Made by a program: the position numbers and the translations under genes. 64,000 nucleotides of DNA from Wyeomyia smithii (taxonomy: Eukaryota > Arthropoda > Insecta > Diptera > Culicidae). The stretch covers positions 242,714,892 to 242,778,891 of the forward strand of contig NC_073696.1 in assembly GCF_029784165.1 (NCBI RefSeq), given 5' to 3'. Below the pieces are notes generated by a model. That model ran no database searches, had not been told where the DNA came from, and saw only the letters and a program-made list of their open reading frames with translations. Shown one piece after another: positions 9,608 through 20,469 of the stretch (positions are counted from its first letter, which is position 1; every line of letters starts with the position of its first letter).

Positions 9608-10993
9608 ATGGCTCGCCTTCGGAGTTCATTGTTCCCCTGGTCGATTGCCGTGTTTGCGCTGGCCGTTGTGGCGGCCACCAGTTCGATGCACATTCCGGAA
9701 GACATGGAAATTCTAGAGGGTTACGACTTGGTGTCTGCTGGTACGGAGATTAATCCGGAGGATGATTTTTACGAACAGCGCAGTCTACTGGAGCCGTTCT
9801 TTTATCGGGCGATTCGTGACAAGCGGGAAATCCCCTATCGGGTTTTGGAATCTCCTGGGTTGAAGAGTCACTTCAGACAGCACTACGAGAATGATTGGCT
9901 CGAGAAACAGAAGTATCAGGCTAAAAGAAGAAATCGACGCAGTATTGAGGTGGAAAGTTCTAGCACTACGGAGGGACCGAAGTCTACCGATGAGCTACCG
10001 AAAGCGGAGAAGCAGACCTTGCATCAGCGAACCATAGAGGCATGGGCGAAAACTCCGTACCAGATCAAGCAGCCGACCGAGGAAGAGTTGGACTCGGAAG
10101 CGGAAGCTTCTATGATGAGCGAAGGTATCAAAACCCGCGCCCCGAGGGTGAACTTTATCACGCAGAAAAAATCTTTGGCGGATTCGTCGGAAACCCGCGA
10201 GGACAAAGATAAGATCATCCCCGAGATATACCGCAAACCACTGGCCAGGTTGTACTACGAGTATCCGACTTTTCCAAGATTATACGATTCGTTTCCAGCG
10301 CATTCACAGTCGCCGATGTATCCAAAGATTTACAACAAATACGATGAATACCACCGGGATATGATGGATCGTATGCATCCACCAGCTCCGCACCGTTTTG
10401 ACACGTACTACCAGCGTAGATACGACAGCGATTATGACACCTACTTTCCGCGGTACACTTTCCCCAGCTATAACTATTATCCGGACAAGCGATTTGACGT
10501 GCCTTCTTACTACCGCGATCGTAACTATCTGTTGACAAACGATGTCATGGACATTCCGCCAGTTCCACCGCAGGTTCACAAATACCCCTCACGAAAACGT
10601 CGTATCATCTACTATGCCACCCTTCCGGAGATTGTCCGAACTCCTCCGAACGTGGATTTGCGCTACCGTAATTACAACAAATTCAACAATCGTTTCGATC
10701 CCTTCTACCCGACCAAGGCACCGTTGAGTTCGTACAAAGTTTCTACCTCGAAGTACGATGATCGAAACTCAGGTGACCGCAAGGACGACAAATACGTGAG
10801 CTCTACTCCGATTAAAATTATACGAGAGATTGCTGCCCAGCAAGAGTCACCTGGAACCGGAAGTTCTTCAGCCATTCGTCGGCAGTATTCGATGAACGGA
10901 GGACTTGGTGCCAGTAGTGGTAGAACAGCCGGTGGTTATCAGGACGGCAGTCACCATGAGCAGGATCGATCTTACTTCGGTAGACATCATTAG
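9608..10993 (+). CDS. Secreted tyrosine-rich preproprotein, function unknown
   Basis: This 461-residue protein is the only convincing host gene here. I chose the ATG at 9608 because it has a good context (AAAATGG), opens directly into a signal peptide (R-rich start, hydrophobic 8-23, likely cleavage near 25-27) and follows a splice acceptor. An in-frame ATG at 9521 would bury the signal peptide behind 29 residues. Residues 28-100 are acidic; basic cleavage-like sites lie at K72-R73, 106-111 (KRRNRR, furin-like) and 328-332 (SRKRR). Residues 208-307 hold about 20 tyrosines plus many P, R and D. The tail (410-461) is G/S/H/Q-rich and of low complexity. There are no cysteines in the mature part, no membrane span, and no cuticle (R&R) or enzyme motif that I recognise. 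It could be an extracellular-matrix, cuticle- or eggshell-type protein crosslinked through tyrosine, or a processed precursor. It has a single uninterrupted coding exon and clean frame, unlike everything around it. Confidence 0.85.
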   Translation: MARLRSSLFPWSIAVFALAVVAATSSMHIPEDMEILEGYDLVSAGTEINPEDDFYEQRSLLEPFFYRAIRDKREIPYRVLESPGLKSHFRQHYENDWLEKQKYQAKRRNRRSIEVESSSTTEGPKSTDELPKAEKQTLHQRTIEAWAKTPYQIKQPTEEELDSEAEASMMSEGIKTRAPRVNFITQKKSLADSSETREDKDKIIPEIYRKPLARLYYEYPTFPRLYDSFPAHSQSPMYPKIYNKYDEYHRDMMDRMHPPAPHRFDTYYQRRYDSDYDTYFPRYTFPSYNYYPDKRFDVPSYYRDRNYLLTNDVMDIPPVPPQVHKYPSRKRRIIYYATLPEIVRTPPNVDLRYRNYNKFNNRFDPFYPTKAPLSSYKVSTSKYDDRNSGDRKDDKYVSSTPIKIIREIAAQQESPGTGSSSAIRRQYSMNGGLGASSGRTAGGYQDGSHHEQDRSYFGRHH

Positions 10994-11131
10994 TTTGGGA
11001 TAGATTATAAGATAGTGGTACTTCAAAGTATGAAGTTGTGTGCGTGTGAATGTAGCGGAATCTAGTTAGGCTCTAGGCGGGTAGGTTTAGCAATACAGCG
11101 TTGTAGATGCTTGTGCTTTGAAGGAAACTGC

Positions 11132-11137
11132 AATAAA
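11132..11137 (+). terminator. Poly(A) signal of the secreted-protein gene
   Basis: An AATAAA hexamer lies 139 bases after the stop codon, followed by a T-rich stretch. It is the first canonical signal downstream and fits a short 3' UTR. Confidence 0.65.
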
Positions 11138-12599
11138 TAATATTTTTAGTGTAATCTTTTAACAATTTGGATGAAAAGTCTTTGGTTTTGGTAAAATTCG
11201 GTTTTTATTATTCCATTCCAAAATCCTGTTCGGTTTTTTGGAATAAATGAGGCCATTTAACGGAAAGCACTGTTTTGATATTGGAAAATGTCGGAACATA
11301 TCAGAGTACTCACTTTACTTTAAATTCTATGACTTGTTACATACTTACATGTATTTCGGTTTCTAATTGATGCTTTTTACACTAACGTAGAATGATAAGA
11401 AAGAAGTGAAAAAATCTACAGTAGATCACCACTGCAGCAAATTGCTAAACGATTGATCTGTTCGGAAATGATAAACTCGAGAGTCACTTCGTTCTGATTA
11501 GGTAAGATTAGGGGCCAAATCAGTCCGATACAGCCAGCAAAAAGCACACCCTCGTTCAACTGTCGTCAATCAATATAGGATAGAAAAAAAAACTGCCCTC
11601 TTCCCTCGTATTGCATCCGACCGTAGTTTCGGATGTCGTTTTTTATTTTATCTATTCGCATATATCACAGCCGGGAAATCAACTCCGGCAGTCGGTCCCT
11701 GTCCCGGAAAACACTCAAATGTATCACAATTTCCCATGTTTTACTGGTTGTCGGTCGAGTCCAACAAGTGCCCCTCACTTGTACACTATAGGTTTACGTG
11801 TGACACAGTAGGGACGGAAAGGGAGAATAAAAAACGACCCCCGCCATGTCTTCGGAATGTTATACCATTTGACTGATTGATTGTCTGTAATAAAAAGCCA
11901 GAAAGACGAATTACTGGGTGTTGTTAGGTACATACAAGACAAGCCTTGCGCAGCATTTGTCCTCGTGGCGGCCCTTCAATCACTTGTTGCTAATTAAATT
12001 CTAACTGCCATCTTTTTCTCCGAAGCTAAACGGGGGAGGGAGCGCAATTTAGAAGTGCCCTAGAATCTTCTCCGGTCTGGTCAGGTTAAAAATGTGGGAG
12101 CTTTATCAGCAATTAATTACAACCCACTGTCTAGCGGATGCACTAGCAAAACATTGCGCTCCGGTGATAAAGGACTAGACCAGGTGGCAGCCAGGTAGCG
12201 TGGTAATTATGGCATCGCTAATCCGCTAAGGTCATCTTTTGCGGTGTTCCATTCCGGTATGATCTTGTGCTCATTTGTTCGCCCCAACTCGACGACGAAG
12301 ACCGCATCGGCTGCCTTCCCCAAACGGCAAACGGGGGGAGATGAATTTCGCAAATTAATTTGATAACCGAAGGACACGGCTAGCACAGACAACTGGAGGT
12401 ACTTCTGTGGGTATTGTATGAAGTTGCAGTTGTTGGTTGTTGGCCCTTCAGATAAAAGAAACTATTACGAATTATGTTGGGTGACAGGATATATTTATAA
12501 GCAAAACTTATTCATTTATCATCAGTGAGAAAAATAGGCGGGATTTGTTGTTTTACTAGCCGGCCTTCCAAATCATTTTAGTACATTTTTATTTTTGTT
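11138..12599. other. Intergenic, no gene seen
   Basis: This sequence looks unique. The part at 11990-12400 is less A+T-rich and carries several ATTA/TAATTA homeodomain-type cores (for example near 12110 and 12200), so a regulatory role is possible but unproven. No transposon signature is recognised. Confidence 0.4.
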
Positions 12600-13500
12600 A
12601 CTATACAGGGTGTTACCCTGAAAGTGGTACACTTTATATATGCTACAAAATTTAAACAGATGAATAGTTTATCTCTGGTTCTTTTATGTGGCTCTTAAAT
12701 GTGTTCAAAGTTATGTGTTCAACTTCATCCAGCTCCTCTGGCATGTACCCCCAAATGCTGAAGTCCTCTGAATTTGAATCGGGAGAGGATCAGGGTGTTG
12801 ATCGGGTCAGAGGTGTTGATAAAATACGGTAGATTTTCGTTGCACCACTTCTGAACAACCAATGCCTTATACACTAGCGCTGAGTCCTGTTGAGAGCGAA
12901 ATTTTTCTTTCTCCAAATCATTCCTTTGAACAAGGCGGCTAATGGTCTTTAATAACGTGTTGTAGATAGTATTCTGTATTAATTCTCACACCCTGTCGCT
13001 AAATACTAGTGGTGCTTTTCTCTGTTGGAAATTGCTCCCCAAACGTCCCACTCCTTTTTTATCGGCTGGAGTATCATGAAGACATGCTCCCTACACACGA
13101 TCTTTCTTCTTCTTTGTTGAAAAAAGCCTCTAACGAAAACAATTTTTCGATGGATAAAATATGTTGTGAGCAGTTTGCGTCTTCAGTAGTAATAGAGATC
13201 TGGCAACCTCTTATTCCTTAAATGCTCCGTATCCAAGGTCATTTTTGATTATCATATGCAGAGTGTTACGATTCATGTTCATTTTACGAGCCATTCTTCT
13301 TGTCGACTAGGCTAGATTTCGCCGGATACGTTCTTAAACCGCTTTGGTCACGACTATAGTCCGAAACCTTCGTTTTACCTGGTTTCTGCCTGGGGACAAC
13401 AATGCCAGTTTGATGACCATGTAAACGAATGATCTGTTCAAATTCAGATGTGATAGCTTCCTTCTGAAAAGTGAACACAGCCTTTATCACTTACAAGTGA
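12600..13500 (-). pseudogene. Mariner-type (Tc1/mariner, DD37E-like) transposase relic
   Basis: Read on the minus strand, the N-terminal helix-turn-helix part appears near 13220-13490 ('RKMNMNRNTLHMIIKNDLGYGAF' style, in pieces) and the catalytic part near 12725-12990. There, 'TEYYLQHV' is followed by 'QQDSA' (second catalytic Asp) and 'ALVVQKWCNENLPYFI'. Multiple frameshifts and stops separate the parts. The sequence at 12605-12635 (ACAGGGTGTTACCCTG) may be the terminal repeat; the matching end near 13500 was not found. It is an old, inactive copy. A related family supplies the relics at 15070-17015 on the other strand. Confidence 0.75.
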
Positions 13501-14110
13501 ACTATTAACATGTGTCGCAATCGAAACAAACACAGCAAATTCACAAGGAAGGCCTCCCGATGCGAAAAGGGGCACTCGAATGTATGTATCACTCTCACAA
13601 TTTGAAAAATTTCAAATAAATCATGCTTGATTATTAATTATTTATGATCATTATGATAATTGATAATTCAACAGTATAAATAAGTGCATTCGAGTAGTTT
13701 TCATGCGACTCACAAAGTGGTCGATAATGGAACAAATAATTTTCAATTGAAAGTGAATGTTAACAACGTCACTATCGCCTGACTATTTCCAATAGAAAAT
13801 ACTTTGTCAAGCCAAAGCCAAGTCAAAAATTCAAAACTACCAAAATTCTAATTGTTGTGAAATTGATTAATTTTGGAAATTGCAACAAAAAATCGAGATA
13901 ACTCTTAAAGGATAAAATAGGATTAACCCGGACAGAAGGAAAAGCAAAGCAAAAATGATTGTTTTGCTAAAAATCGGTAGGAAAAAAATATAAAACTGTT
14001 GAAAATCTGTATCCAAGCCCGGCTTGAAAATTTGCTTAATTGTTGGAATAGAATTAATACGACAGTAATGACCCTGTTACAGGAGACGAAGCGAGTTACT
14101 TGCCTGCCCA
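13501..14110. other. Intergenic, no gene seen
   Basis: A+T-rich DNA without a recognisable gene or repeat. Confidence 0.5.
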
Positions 14111-14424
14111 ATTGGGTTGTTGAGCTATTCACAGATTTTGGATTTTTATATATCAGCTGAAAGAGTGTAATTTTCTGAGCAAAACGTGAATTTTTAAAAT
14201 TTTATATCATTGTCCTTCGATTGTAAGATTTGAAAATTGCTCTAAGTCACTACAATGACAGTTGATACATTAGCGAACTGTCATTGTAGCGGTTTTGAGC
14301 AGATTCGAGCAGTTTTAATTCGTGATTTAAAAATTGAAGAACAACAATAAAGTTTTTCTGAAAATCACATTTTGCTTAGAAAATGCAGATGATATAAAAA
14401 ACTGATATGGCTAGACAACCCAAT
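14111..14424. mobile_element. 314-bp palindromic MITE
   Basis: The element starts ATTGGGTTGT and ends ACAACCCAAT. The two halves are imperfect reverse complements over nearly the whole length: matching islands include 'TTTTCT(G/A)AGCAAAA', a 'GCTCTAAGTCACTACAATGACAG'-type centre and the perfect 14-bp stem CTACAATGACAGTT (14250-14263 / 14276-14289). It is a fold-back type of MITE with no coding capacity. The target duplication is not clear. Confidence 0.65.
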
Positions 14425-15060
14425 TTTGATATTTTGGTGAGTCGGCTGGATTCCGGACAAGTAGCTCGTCTACGAAACTGCTCGACTCAGCTGTCACCAG
14501 CAAAGTTTCACTCACTTTTCCTAATACAACATATTGCTTGTCTCGTAACTGAAGACGGGAGGAGTAGCTATTATGAACTAGAAAAAGAAATGGTAATGCC
14601 AACATGAATTCATAAAGAATGCCCAAAGAATAAACGGGAAAACGAGTTTCAATAAACTCCACTTTCTGAAATAATAGAAAAATTTATCCTTAAATTATCG
14701 AGAGCAACTTTTAAGCCTCACTGAACTGTATAACAAAAATTATAGATATTATTTCGGTTCAACGAAGCCTGCAACACTTTCAATAGCTTGAAAAACTGAA
14801 TAAGAATACAATTCCTCAACTATAGCTTATGTAATTCGAATCTGCTGTCATTCAAACACGGATCTAGCTCAGCAAAAAATACTGAGCACAGCTGTAAAAA
14901 CCTAAAACAACTAAATAAGAAAATGATTATCAAATCATCAAATCAAACTCGCTAAATTCCAATGAAGTGAATAAATGAGGAAAACGGTGAATATGACGAT
15001 CTCTTGTAAATGTACGATGCAGACAAAGAAGAGAGAACTCAGGTAATTTTTATCCAGGCG
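14425..15060. other. Intergenic, no gene seen
   Basis: A+T-rich DNA between a MITE and a mariner relic. No protein-like frame. Confidence 0.5.
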
Positions 15061-15069
15061 ACATATTTC

Positions 15070-15650
15070 AGCAGTTGAAATCACACGGTATGAAGCGAAA
15101 TTTCATCTATACCACCATCCGTTGATACCAGGAGACGGGCTCAGACGGGTTTGAAGAAGATGTCAGCACTCATCAAGGTGATGAGGGAGCGGGTTCGTCG
15201 AAAAATCAACCGTTTGTTTCGGAAGACGACTGCAGACCTGGATGTGTCGATCGGGACTACTTTACCATCATGACGACGGACCCTAAATATACCATACAAG
15301 CCGTACAAGAAACGCAAGGTTCATAGCGTAACGAAGAAGAGGCTGGACGGAGCCAAACTGATACTTTCGCGGCACGCAGGTCAGGAGTTCGTGTTTTCTC
15401 ATGAGAAAAACTTTGTCTTGCAACAGCCGCACAATATCCTCAACAATCAACTGTCTTTGTCCTACATAACCATCCTGCGGTTCAAGAGTGCCACATTGGT
15501 GATGGTTTGGGGAACCGTAACCAGGCGTGCAAAGCTCCTACTGGTGTTTATCGAGAAAAACGTGTACATCAACGCCACGTAGTATAAGATCGAGGTTCTG
15601 GAGAAGGTTGTGGCCCCAGGTGCTTCCAGCAGTTTAATATTCAAGACTTC
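15070..15650 (+). pseudogene. Mariner-type transposase relic, N-terminal and first catalytic part
   Basis: Frame-shifted pieces give a helix-turn-helix region ('RRKINRLFRKTTADLDVSIGT', about 15190-15265), a linker 'YKPYKKRKVHSVTKKRLDGAKLI' and then 'FVFSHEKNFVLQQPHN' and 'SATLVMVWG' (15385-15515). 'F-S-(D)EK' marks the first catalytic Asp of Tc1/mariner DDE enzymes; here the expected Asp has become His (FSHEK). Stops near 15110, 15260 and 15582 and the absence of the C-terminal half show a dead, truncated copy. Confidence 0.75.
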
Positions 15651-16001
15651 AAGGAATCTAATTTAGCACTTACTTTTCCAATTTATTATAGAATTTTGAA
15701 CTTGAAACTTCTGACATAGAGCTACGTCTTACGGTAACATTTTGGGATAGGGGTGCAGATTAAATTCCAGAATACTACCGTTAGACGTATTTCTACGTGA
15801 AAAGTTTCAAGCTGTAATTTTCGCGCATAATGTAGCACAGACGCGTGAAAACATTATAAGCGTCAAGTAATCAAATGCTAACGTTTGCTATAAAAAAAAT
15901 GGACAAAAATTGCCGATTTTTCATGGGTTTGCCTTCACACGCACTGACGAAACTATCCATGCAACATCAATCATAGTAACTCATGAGTCAGCAGAGAAAA
16001 G

Positions 16002-17015
16002 TTGGCAGCTCTATTAGTGAACTCTAACCGTTATGGCGAAAATAGACACTGCGGCACTTTGTACGGTCGATCCGGCATCTATAACATCTTGGCACTACTG
16101 AACAAAAATCAGAGTATCGAAAGAAAGCCGGGTTCCGGGCGGCCGACGACCCTAAGCGATAAGAAGCTCCAAAGGATGCTGAAGAGGAAGACCGAGGGAA
16201 AATGGCTACATCGTCTTGTGCGTTTAGCTAGAGGACGGTGCAACCGGCTAAACAGTGAAAAAGTACCTGGCGAACATGGATATTAGGCTGTCCCAAAAAA
16301 ATCGATGTTGAAAAAGTCAAGGTGCTCAGCCCTATATTGAAAGATAATGTTATTTATAGCATTTTTGTAGAACATTTCGGCTTTCTAAAAAACGTTTTCA
16401 GGTTGCCTAAACGTGATTTATGAAAAAATGACTTTTTCAAGTTACAAAACCACTTTTATGCACTTTTTTCAAATCTGCTCGATTCCTAAATTTTTCCATA
16501 TATTTTTTTTTAATTTTTGTGGGGTTGTTTTTGAATATTTTTCATGGTTTGGGTTAGCATCGCATTCAATGACTAGACCTCTTTCACCCTGAACGGCAAC
16601 GACTGGCAGGCCACTTCATATTTTACTTCCCTCACGAAAGAAGTGGACTCCGGGGTGAAATTCAGTTCACTCATCAAGTTCCTCAAGCAGGTGCTGCTGT
16701 GGCTGACAAACAGTAAGGAGGGGATGTCAAAGCTTTTGCTCCGGACTGGCCGTGAACGGGGAAATTTATAGTACGTCGGAAATTAACGCCCTCCAGCTGC
16801 ATCGAGAATTTCTGGGTAAACCTGAAGCGTAAGATCTACTCCAACAATTTTGTCACGAAAACTGAGAAGGAATTGATAAATAAACCGCCGCGAAAGTAGA
16901 ACGAAGGAAGAACTCAAATACATGCCCACATGTATGTTTTCGTCCGCCATGGCGAATGTTCTGGCTAAATGCCGGAAGGCCACTCGCAAGGGCGTAGAAT
17001 TTGTTTACAAGAAAG
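16002..17015 (+). pseudogene. Second mariner-type transposase relic
   Basis: The N-terminal part (16090-16285) reads 'NILALLNKNQSIERKPGSGRPTTLSDKKLQRMLKRKTEGK', the linker and second helix-turn-helix expected in mariner transposases. After a decayed middle, the C-terminal part appears at 16797-17010 as 'CIENFWVNLKRKIYSNNF', 'KTEKELIN' and 'AKCRKATRKGVEFVYKK'. Stops and shifts interrupt it many times. It is the same broad family as the relic just upstream but a separate copy, because the N-terminus is repeated. Confidence 0.75.
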
Positions 17016-17044
17016 CAAATATAATTGCTAGACTTTTTAAATCC

Positions 17045-17290
17045 GGAACCTCAGGCTTGAAAATTTTTAAAGTGTCGGGTACGGGTTGAGGGAAAAGATA
17101 TTCGGATTCGGGTTTGAAAACCCGAAACCTGACTTTAAAATCTATAAAATCTCGGGTTCGCGTTTCACTATTACGGTTTCGGGTTTCATATAAATAAAAT
17201 TTTCGGGTTCGGGTCGGGTTTGGGTTAAATCGAAAAAAAAAGTTCCAGGTCCGGGTAGAAATTTATCGAGTTTATATATCTATCTTAGTT
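17045..17290 (+). repeat. Degenerate TCGGGTT repeat
   Basis: About 230 bp contain many irregular TCGGGTT/CGGGTTT words ('CGGGTTCGGGT', 'GGGTCGGGTTTGGGTT'). It is an interstitial simple repeat rather than a regular array. The G-rich words recall telomere-like repeats, but the unit is not the insect TTAGG. Confidence 0.6.
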
Positions 17291-19032
17291 TTTCTAATCA
17301 CCATCCATCAGTTTTTTAATGCAAAAGGTAATAACTCAGTCAGTTTTTGATGGATTTCCGTCATTCTTGTAACAATCCATTAGGTATTTGGCTGAAATCG
17401 ATCCCAGACTCAATTTTGTAATCCATGGTTGCAATTTTCGGTTCCTGGAATACAACATTATATGATGAAATTTTACCTAATATGGGTATTTTGGGAATCA
17501 GAAAGAGGCCCAGAGTGCGAAAATCAACTCCATACGCTATTTTTTATTGCCAAATACTACATTTCGGGAAAAAGACCCAAAATAGTCAAATTTCACCTGA
17601 TGTGACTACTTCCGGAGTTAGGAGACTTAAGACCGATTCCAGATGCAGATCCTGGAAAAAAATATAACATGAGTATTCCAGGAACCGAGATAATATCTAG
17701 AACGCGTAAAACGACCCTGATTACATTTTAAATCTCTTTAGGACAGTTCCATCATTTTCAGAGTGTTTTATATCAATGCTGCATAAAAATTACTAACACA
17801 AACATTTTGACACAATATTATCTATCGTAATCTTAGCATTAGAGAAAGAGAGAGTTAAAAGTGAATTATTACCGAAACTTGCTGCTTCAGACCATCAAAT
17901 CGAATAACTCAAATCGAGTGTATTCCTCAAATTATTGCAAGAAATATATTGCCATAAGTCAGGTTTTTCTAATTCTACGTTAACTTTGCGGACGTGTGTC
18001 AGGCTCTACGCTGCAATTTTTCATTCGTTTTAAAATATTTGGCAAGGTTTGAGTAAAACATTTTTGTAGACTGAAAAGATTTTTTTGAAAAATTGTTACC
18101 AACTTGCATACTTACAAATTCCACCCACCTAGAAAGCACTTTCTAAACGTTTTTCAATGTTACACATTCGATAATTTTTCGACATTTAATCAATTACTTT
18201 CTATAATTAGTTTGAACATTCAGTTGGGCTAGTACGCATATTTAGTTAAAAATAATTGCAAAATAATTGATATATTTGTCAACATTGCCACATGATAGTT
18301 TTGACCAAACTATTAGGAAAGCTCTGAACCGCAAAGTTTCAGAATCTGCTTGAACAAGTACGTTCGGTGGTTCGAATATTAGTAGAATCAGGGCGATTGT
18401 TTGAATTCTACAGTACCTTCGGTAATTTTTCTTTCGAAAAATCCCACTTATATATAGTGAAGTAAAATAGACCAGAGAAAAGTTGTGGAAATTGTTGTTA
18501 TAGCGCGATATTGACAAGAGGAACAAGGTTACGATGGAACTCCTATCTCTTGATAAAATATTAGTCTTCATATAATGAAACTGATTTAAAGTTATGTTAG
18601 TCCTCATATAACGAAACTGATTTAGAATTGTAATTGTGGCACGGTATTGGCAAATAAAAAGAGGTTTTAATGAGACTCATTTCCTATTGACGAAATAAGT
18701 CTTTCTTTTACAAGGTGCGTGACGAATTGCAGTAAGTCTCAAATAGCTCTTTCTCATGATTGTGGCACAAGATTCAGATATATCAGGCAGCACTGGATAG
18801 CTTATGTTGTAAAAGTTTAGATGTAAACAAATAGTGTTGGGTAAATGAAATGCTATTTCAATACCGCTGAATGGGGCCACACTCATCCCATATGTGAATA
18901 ACTTGTGTAAATTTTCTAAAACATGACGTTTATACTGTAATAAAACTAGGAAATTGTATGTGTCAGCATTGGCAAGAGGGAAATAGCGTTGGTATAGTAG
19001 AGCAGTAGGCTCGAAACGGATGTTGCCAATAA
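17291..19032. other. Intergenic, no gene seen
   Basis: A short direct repeat ('TTAGTC(T/C)TCATATAA(T/C)GAAACTGATTTA') occurs twice near 18570-18630. The stretch at 17390-17665 resembles the degenerate repeat phrases at 5320-5840. No gene seen. Confidence 0.45.
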
Positions 19033-19259
19033 TAGGGTAACCGCTCCTATATTCATCTCATCACGCTTTATTGATTAATTTCTCGTCAAATTTTACCATA
19101 TCTTCAACGTAAAACTTTCAGCCACTTAAGAAAATCGAGAAACAAATAGATTTACTTTCAAAAATTAGTAGAAATTTGACGGTAAATTGGACAAATGAGA
19201 GAAATAAGATGAATTTGGTGCACCAAGCTTTTAAGATGAATAATGGAGCGATTATCCTA
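19033..19259 (-). mobile_element. TA-flanked MITE, copy B
   Basis: This is a 223-bp inverted copy of the element at 2503-2747: it begins GGGTAACCGCTCCTATATTC and ends GGAGCGATTATCC, flanked by TA at 19033-19034 and 19258-19259. The interior matches the reverse complement of copy A along its length, with small indels. It establishes the family and its ends. Confidence 0.75.
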
Positions 19260-20285
19260 TAAAGTGCGGTGTACAGAAAACACCTGACCAATATCACAAT
19301 AAATCAAACATTTGAAAATTATTTTATGTTAGAAAAAAAATTCTACTTAGATTTTCACAGTGGAGAAAAACGGCAAGAAAAATTCGATAAAATTATCTTC
19401 GGAACGATTTATTTTTCATTTTCAATTATGTAGGGAGATGTCATAAAACTGCATGAACGAGGCATGAAATTCATGGAAAATTGTAATAGTACATGAACAA
19501 GTCGCGATCAATAGTATTTTAATTCATAAGAAATTCATGACTTTTAACTCGTTTAAATCAATCAGGTTTTGTAGAAAATGCTTTCTGTTGGGGCCATTTT
19601 TCCTGCAAATCTATAATTTTACAGTTGACAATTCATAGAAAGATTATCAAATTCTAAAGTTTACTCCTGTCCCATAAACAAATAGTTGGGTCCTTTGTCT
19701 GTGAAACAAAACAGCTGTTACAGCGTGCTCGAGGTAACGATCAGCGCTCTGGTTTCGCTCTCGAAACAACGGGTCCAAAGTACCTCCCAAAGGGCATCGC
19801 GTTTTGCACCTTAATTAATTTCTGCTTGCGCACCGTTGGTGCAATCGCGATCGAGGTTTCTTTTTCGGATTAGGTGTTCGACAGTTTTTAATTTTCCTCC
19901 GAACTGCTGGAAACGAAGAAACTCGAGCATCGCGAGGTAGCCGTACTTTGTAAAGGTTAACTAATTAAACCGTTTTGTCACGGGAATGCGTTCTCGAGAG
20001 CAGTCGAAGGGTCGTGCAGTTATTTGGGTGGTTCGAATCACGAACCGTCTTTGGTAAAGGTGACTCTGAGTAAGAATTCCCTGATGTTCTGCCTAGTTGC
20101 GCAAAGAAGCTGGTGGGTCACTGATCTTGAGTCGTTGATGGCAAGCCTGGGAAGCAGCCCGTAATCGGATATCGCGTCTTTCTCATTGTCACCGCGTTTT
20201 GCGAGTCATTTGTGAAGTGTCAACTAAACTCAGTTCTGTCGCATTATGCGACTTGTTATCAGTTTTGCGCTAGTCGTGAATCAGC
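19260..20285. other. Intergenic, no gene seen
   Basis: Apparently unique DNA, less A+T-rich after 19700. No gene, RNA or transposon signature recognised. Confidence 0.45.
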
Positions 20286-20289
20286 TCCG

Positions 20290-20460
20290 GGTACTCGATC
20301 CCCGCATGCTATCGTAGATGACGATCAGCTGCGGGAGATAACGCGACTGAAACCGAGCATTAACCGAGCAACGATTGCATGTCAGCATAAAGGGCGTCAC
20401 TTTTTACTACTGGAACTTCTTGGCAGATATCAATATAAAAGGAAACAAATTGCTTCAAGA
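20290..20460 (+). pseudogene. Possible mariner N-terminal fragment
   Basis: A short frame contains 'VDDDQLREITRLKPSINRATIA', which resembles the first helix-turn-helix of mauritiana/SETMAR-type mariner transposases. Nothing further downstream matches, so this is either a tiny relic or a chance likeness. Confidence 0.3.
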
Positions 20461-20469
20461 AGATAGAAG

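Noticed and set aside
17045..17290. Interstitial telomere
   Set aside because: The word is TCGGGTT-like and irregular, not TTAGG or another regular telomere unit.
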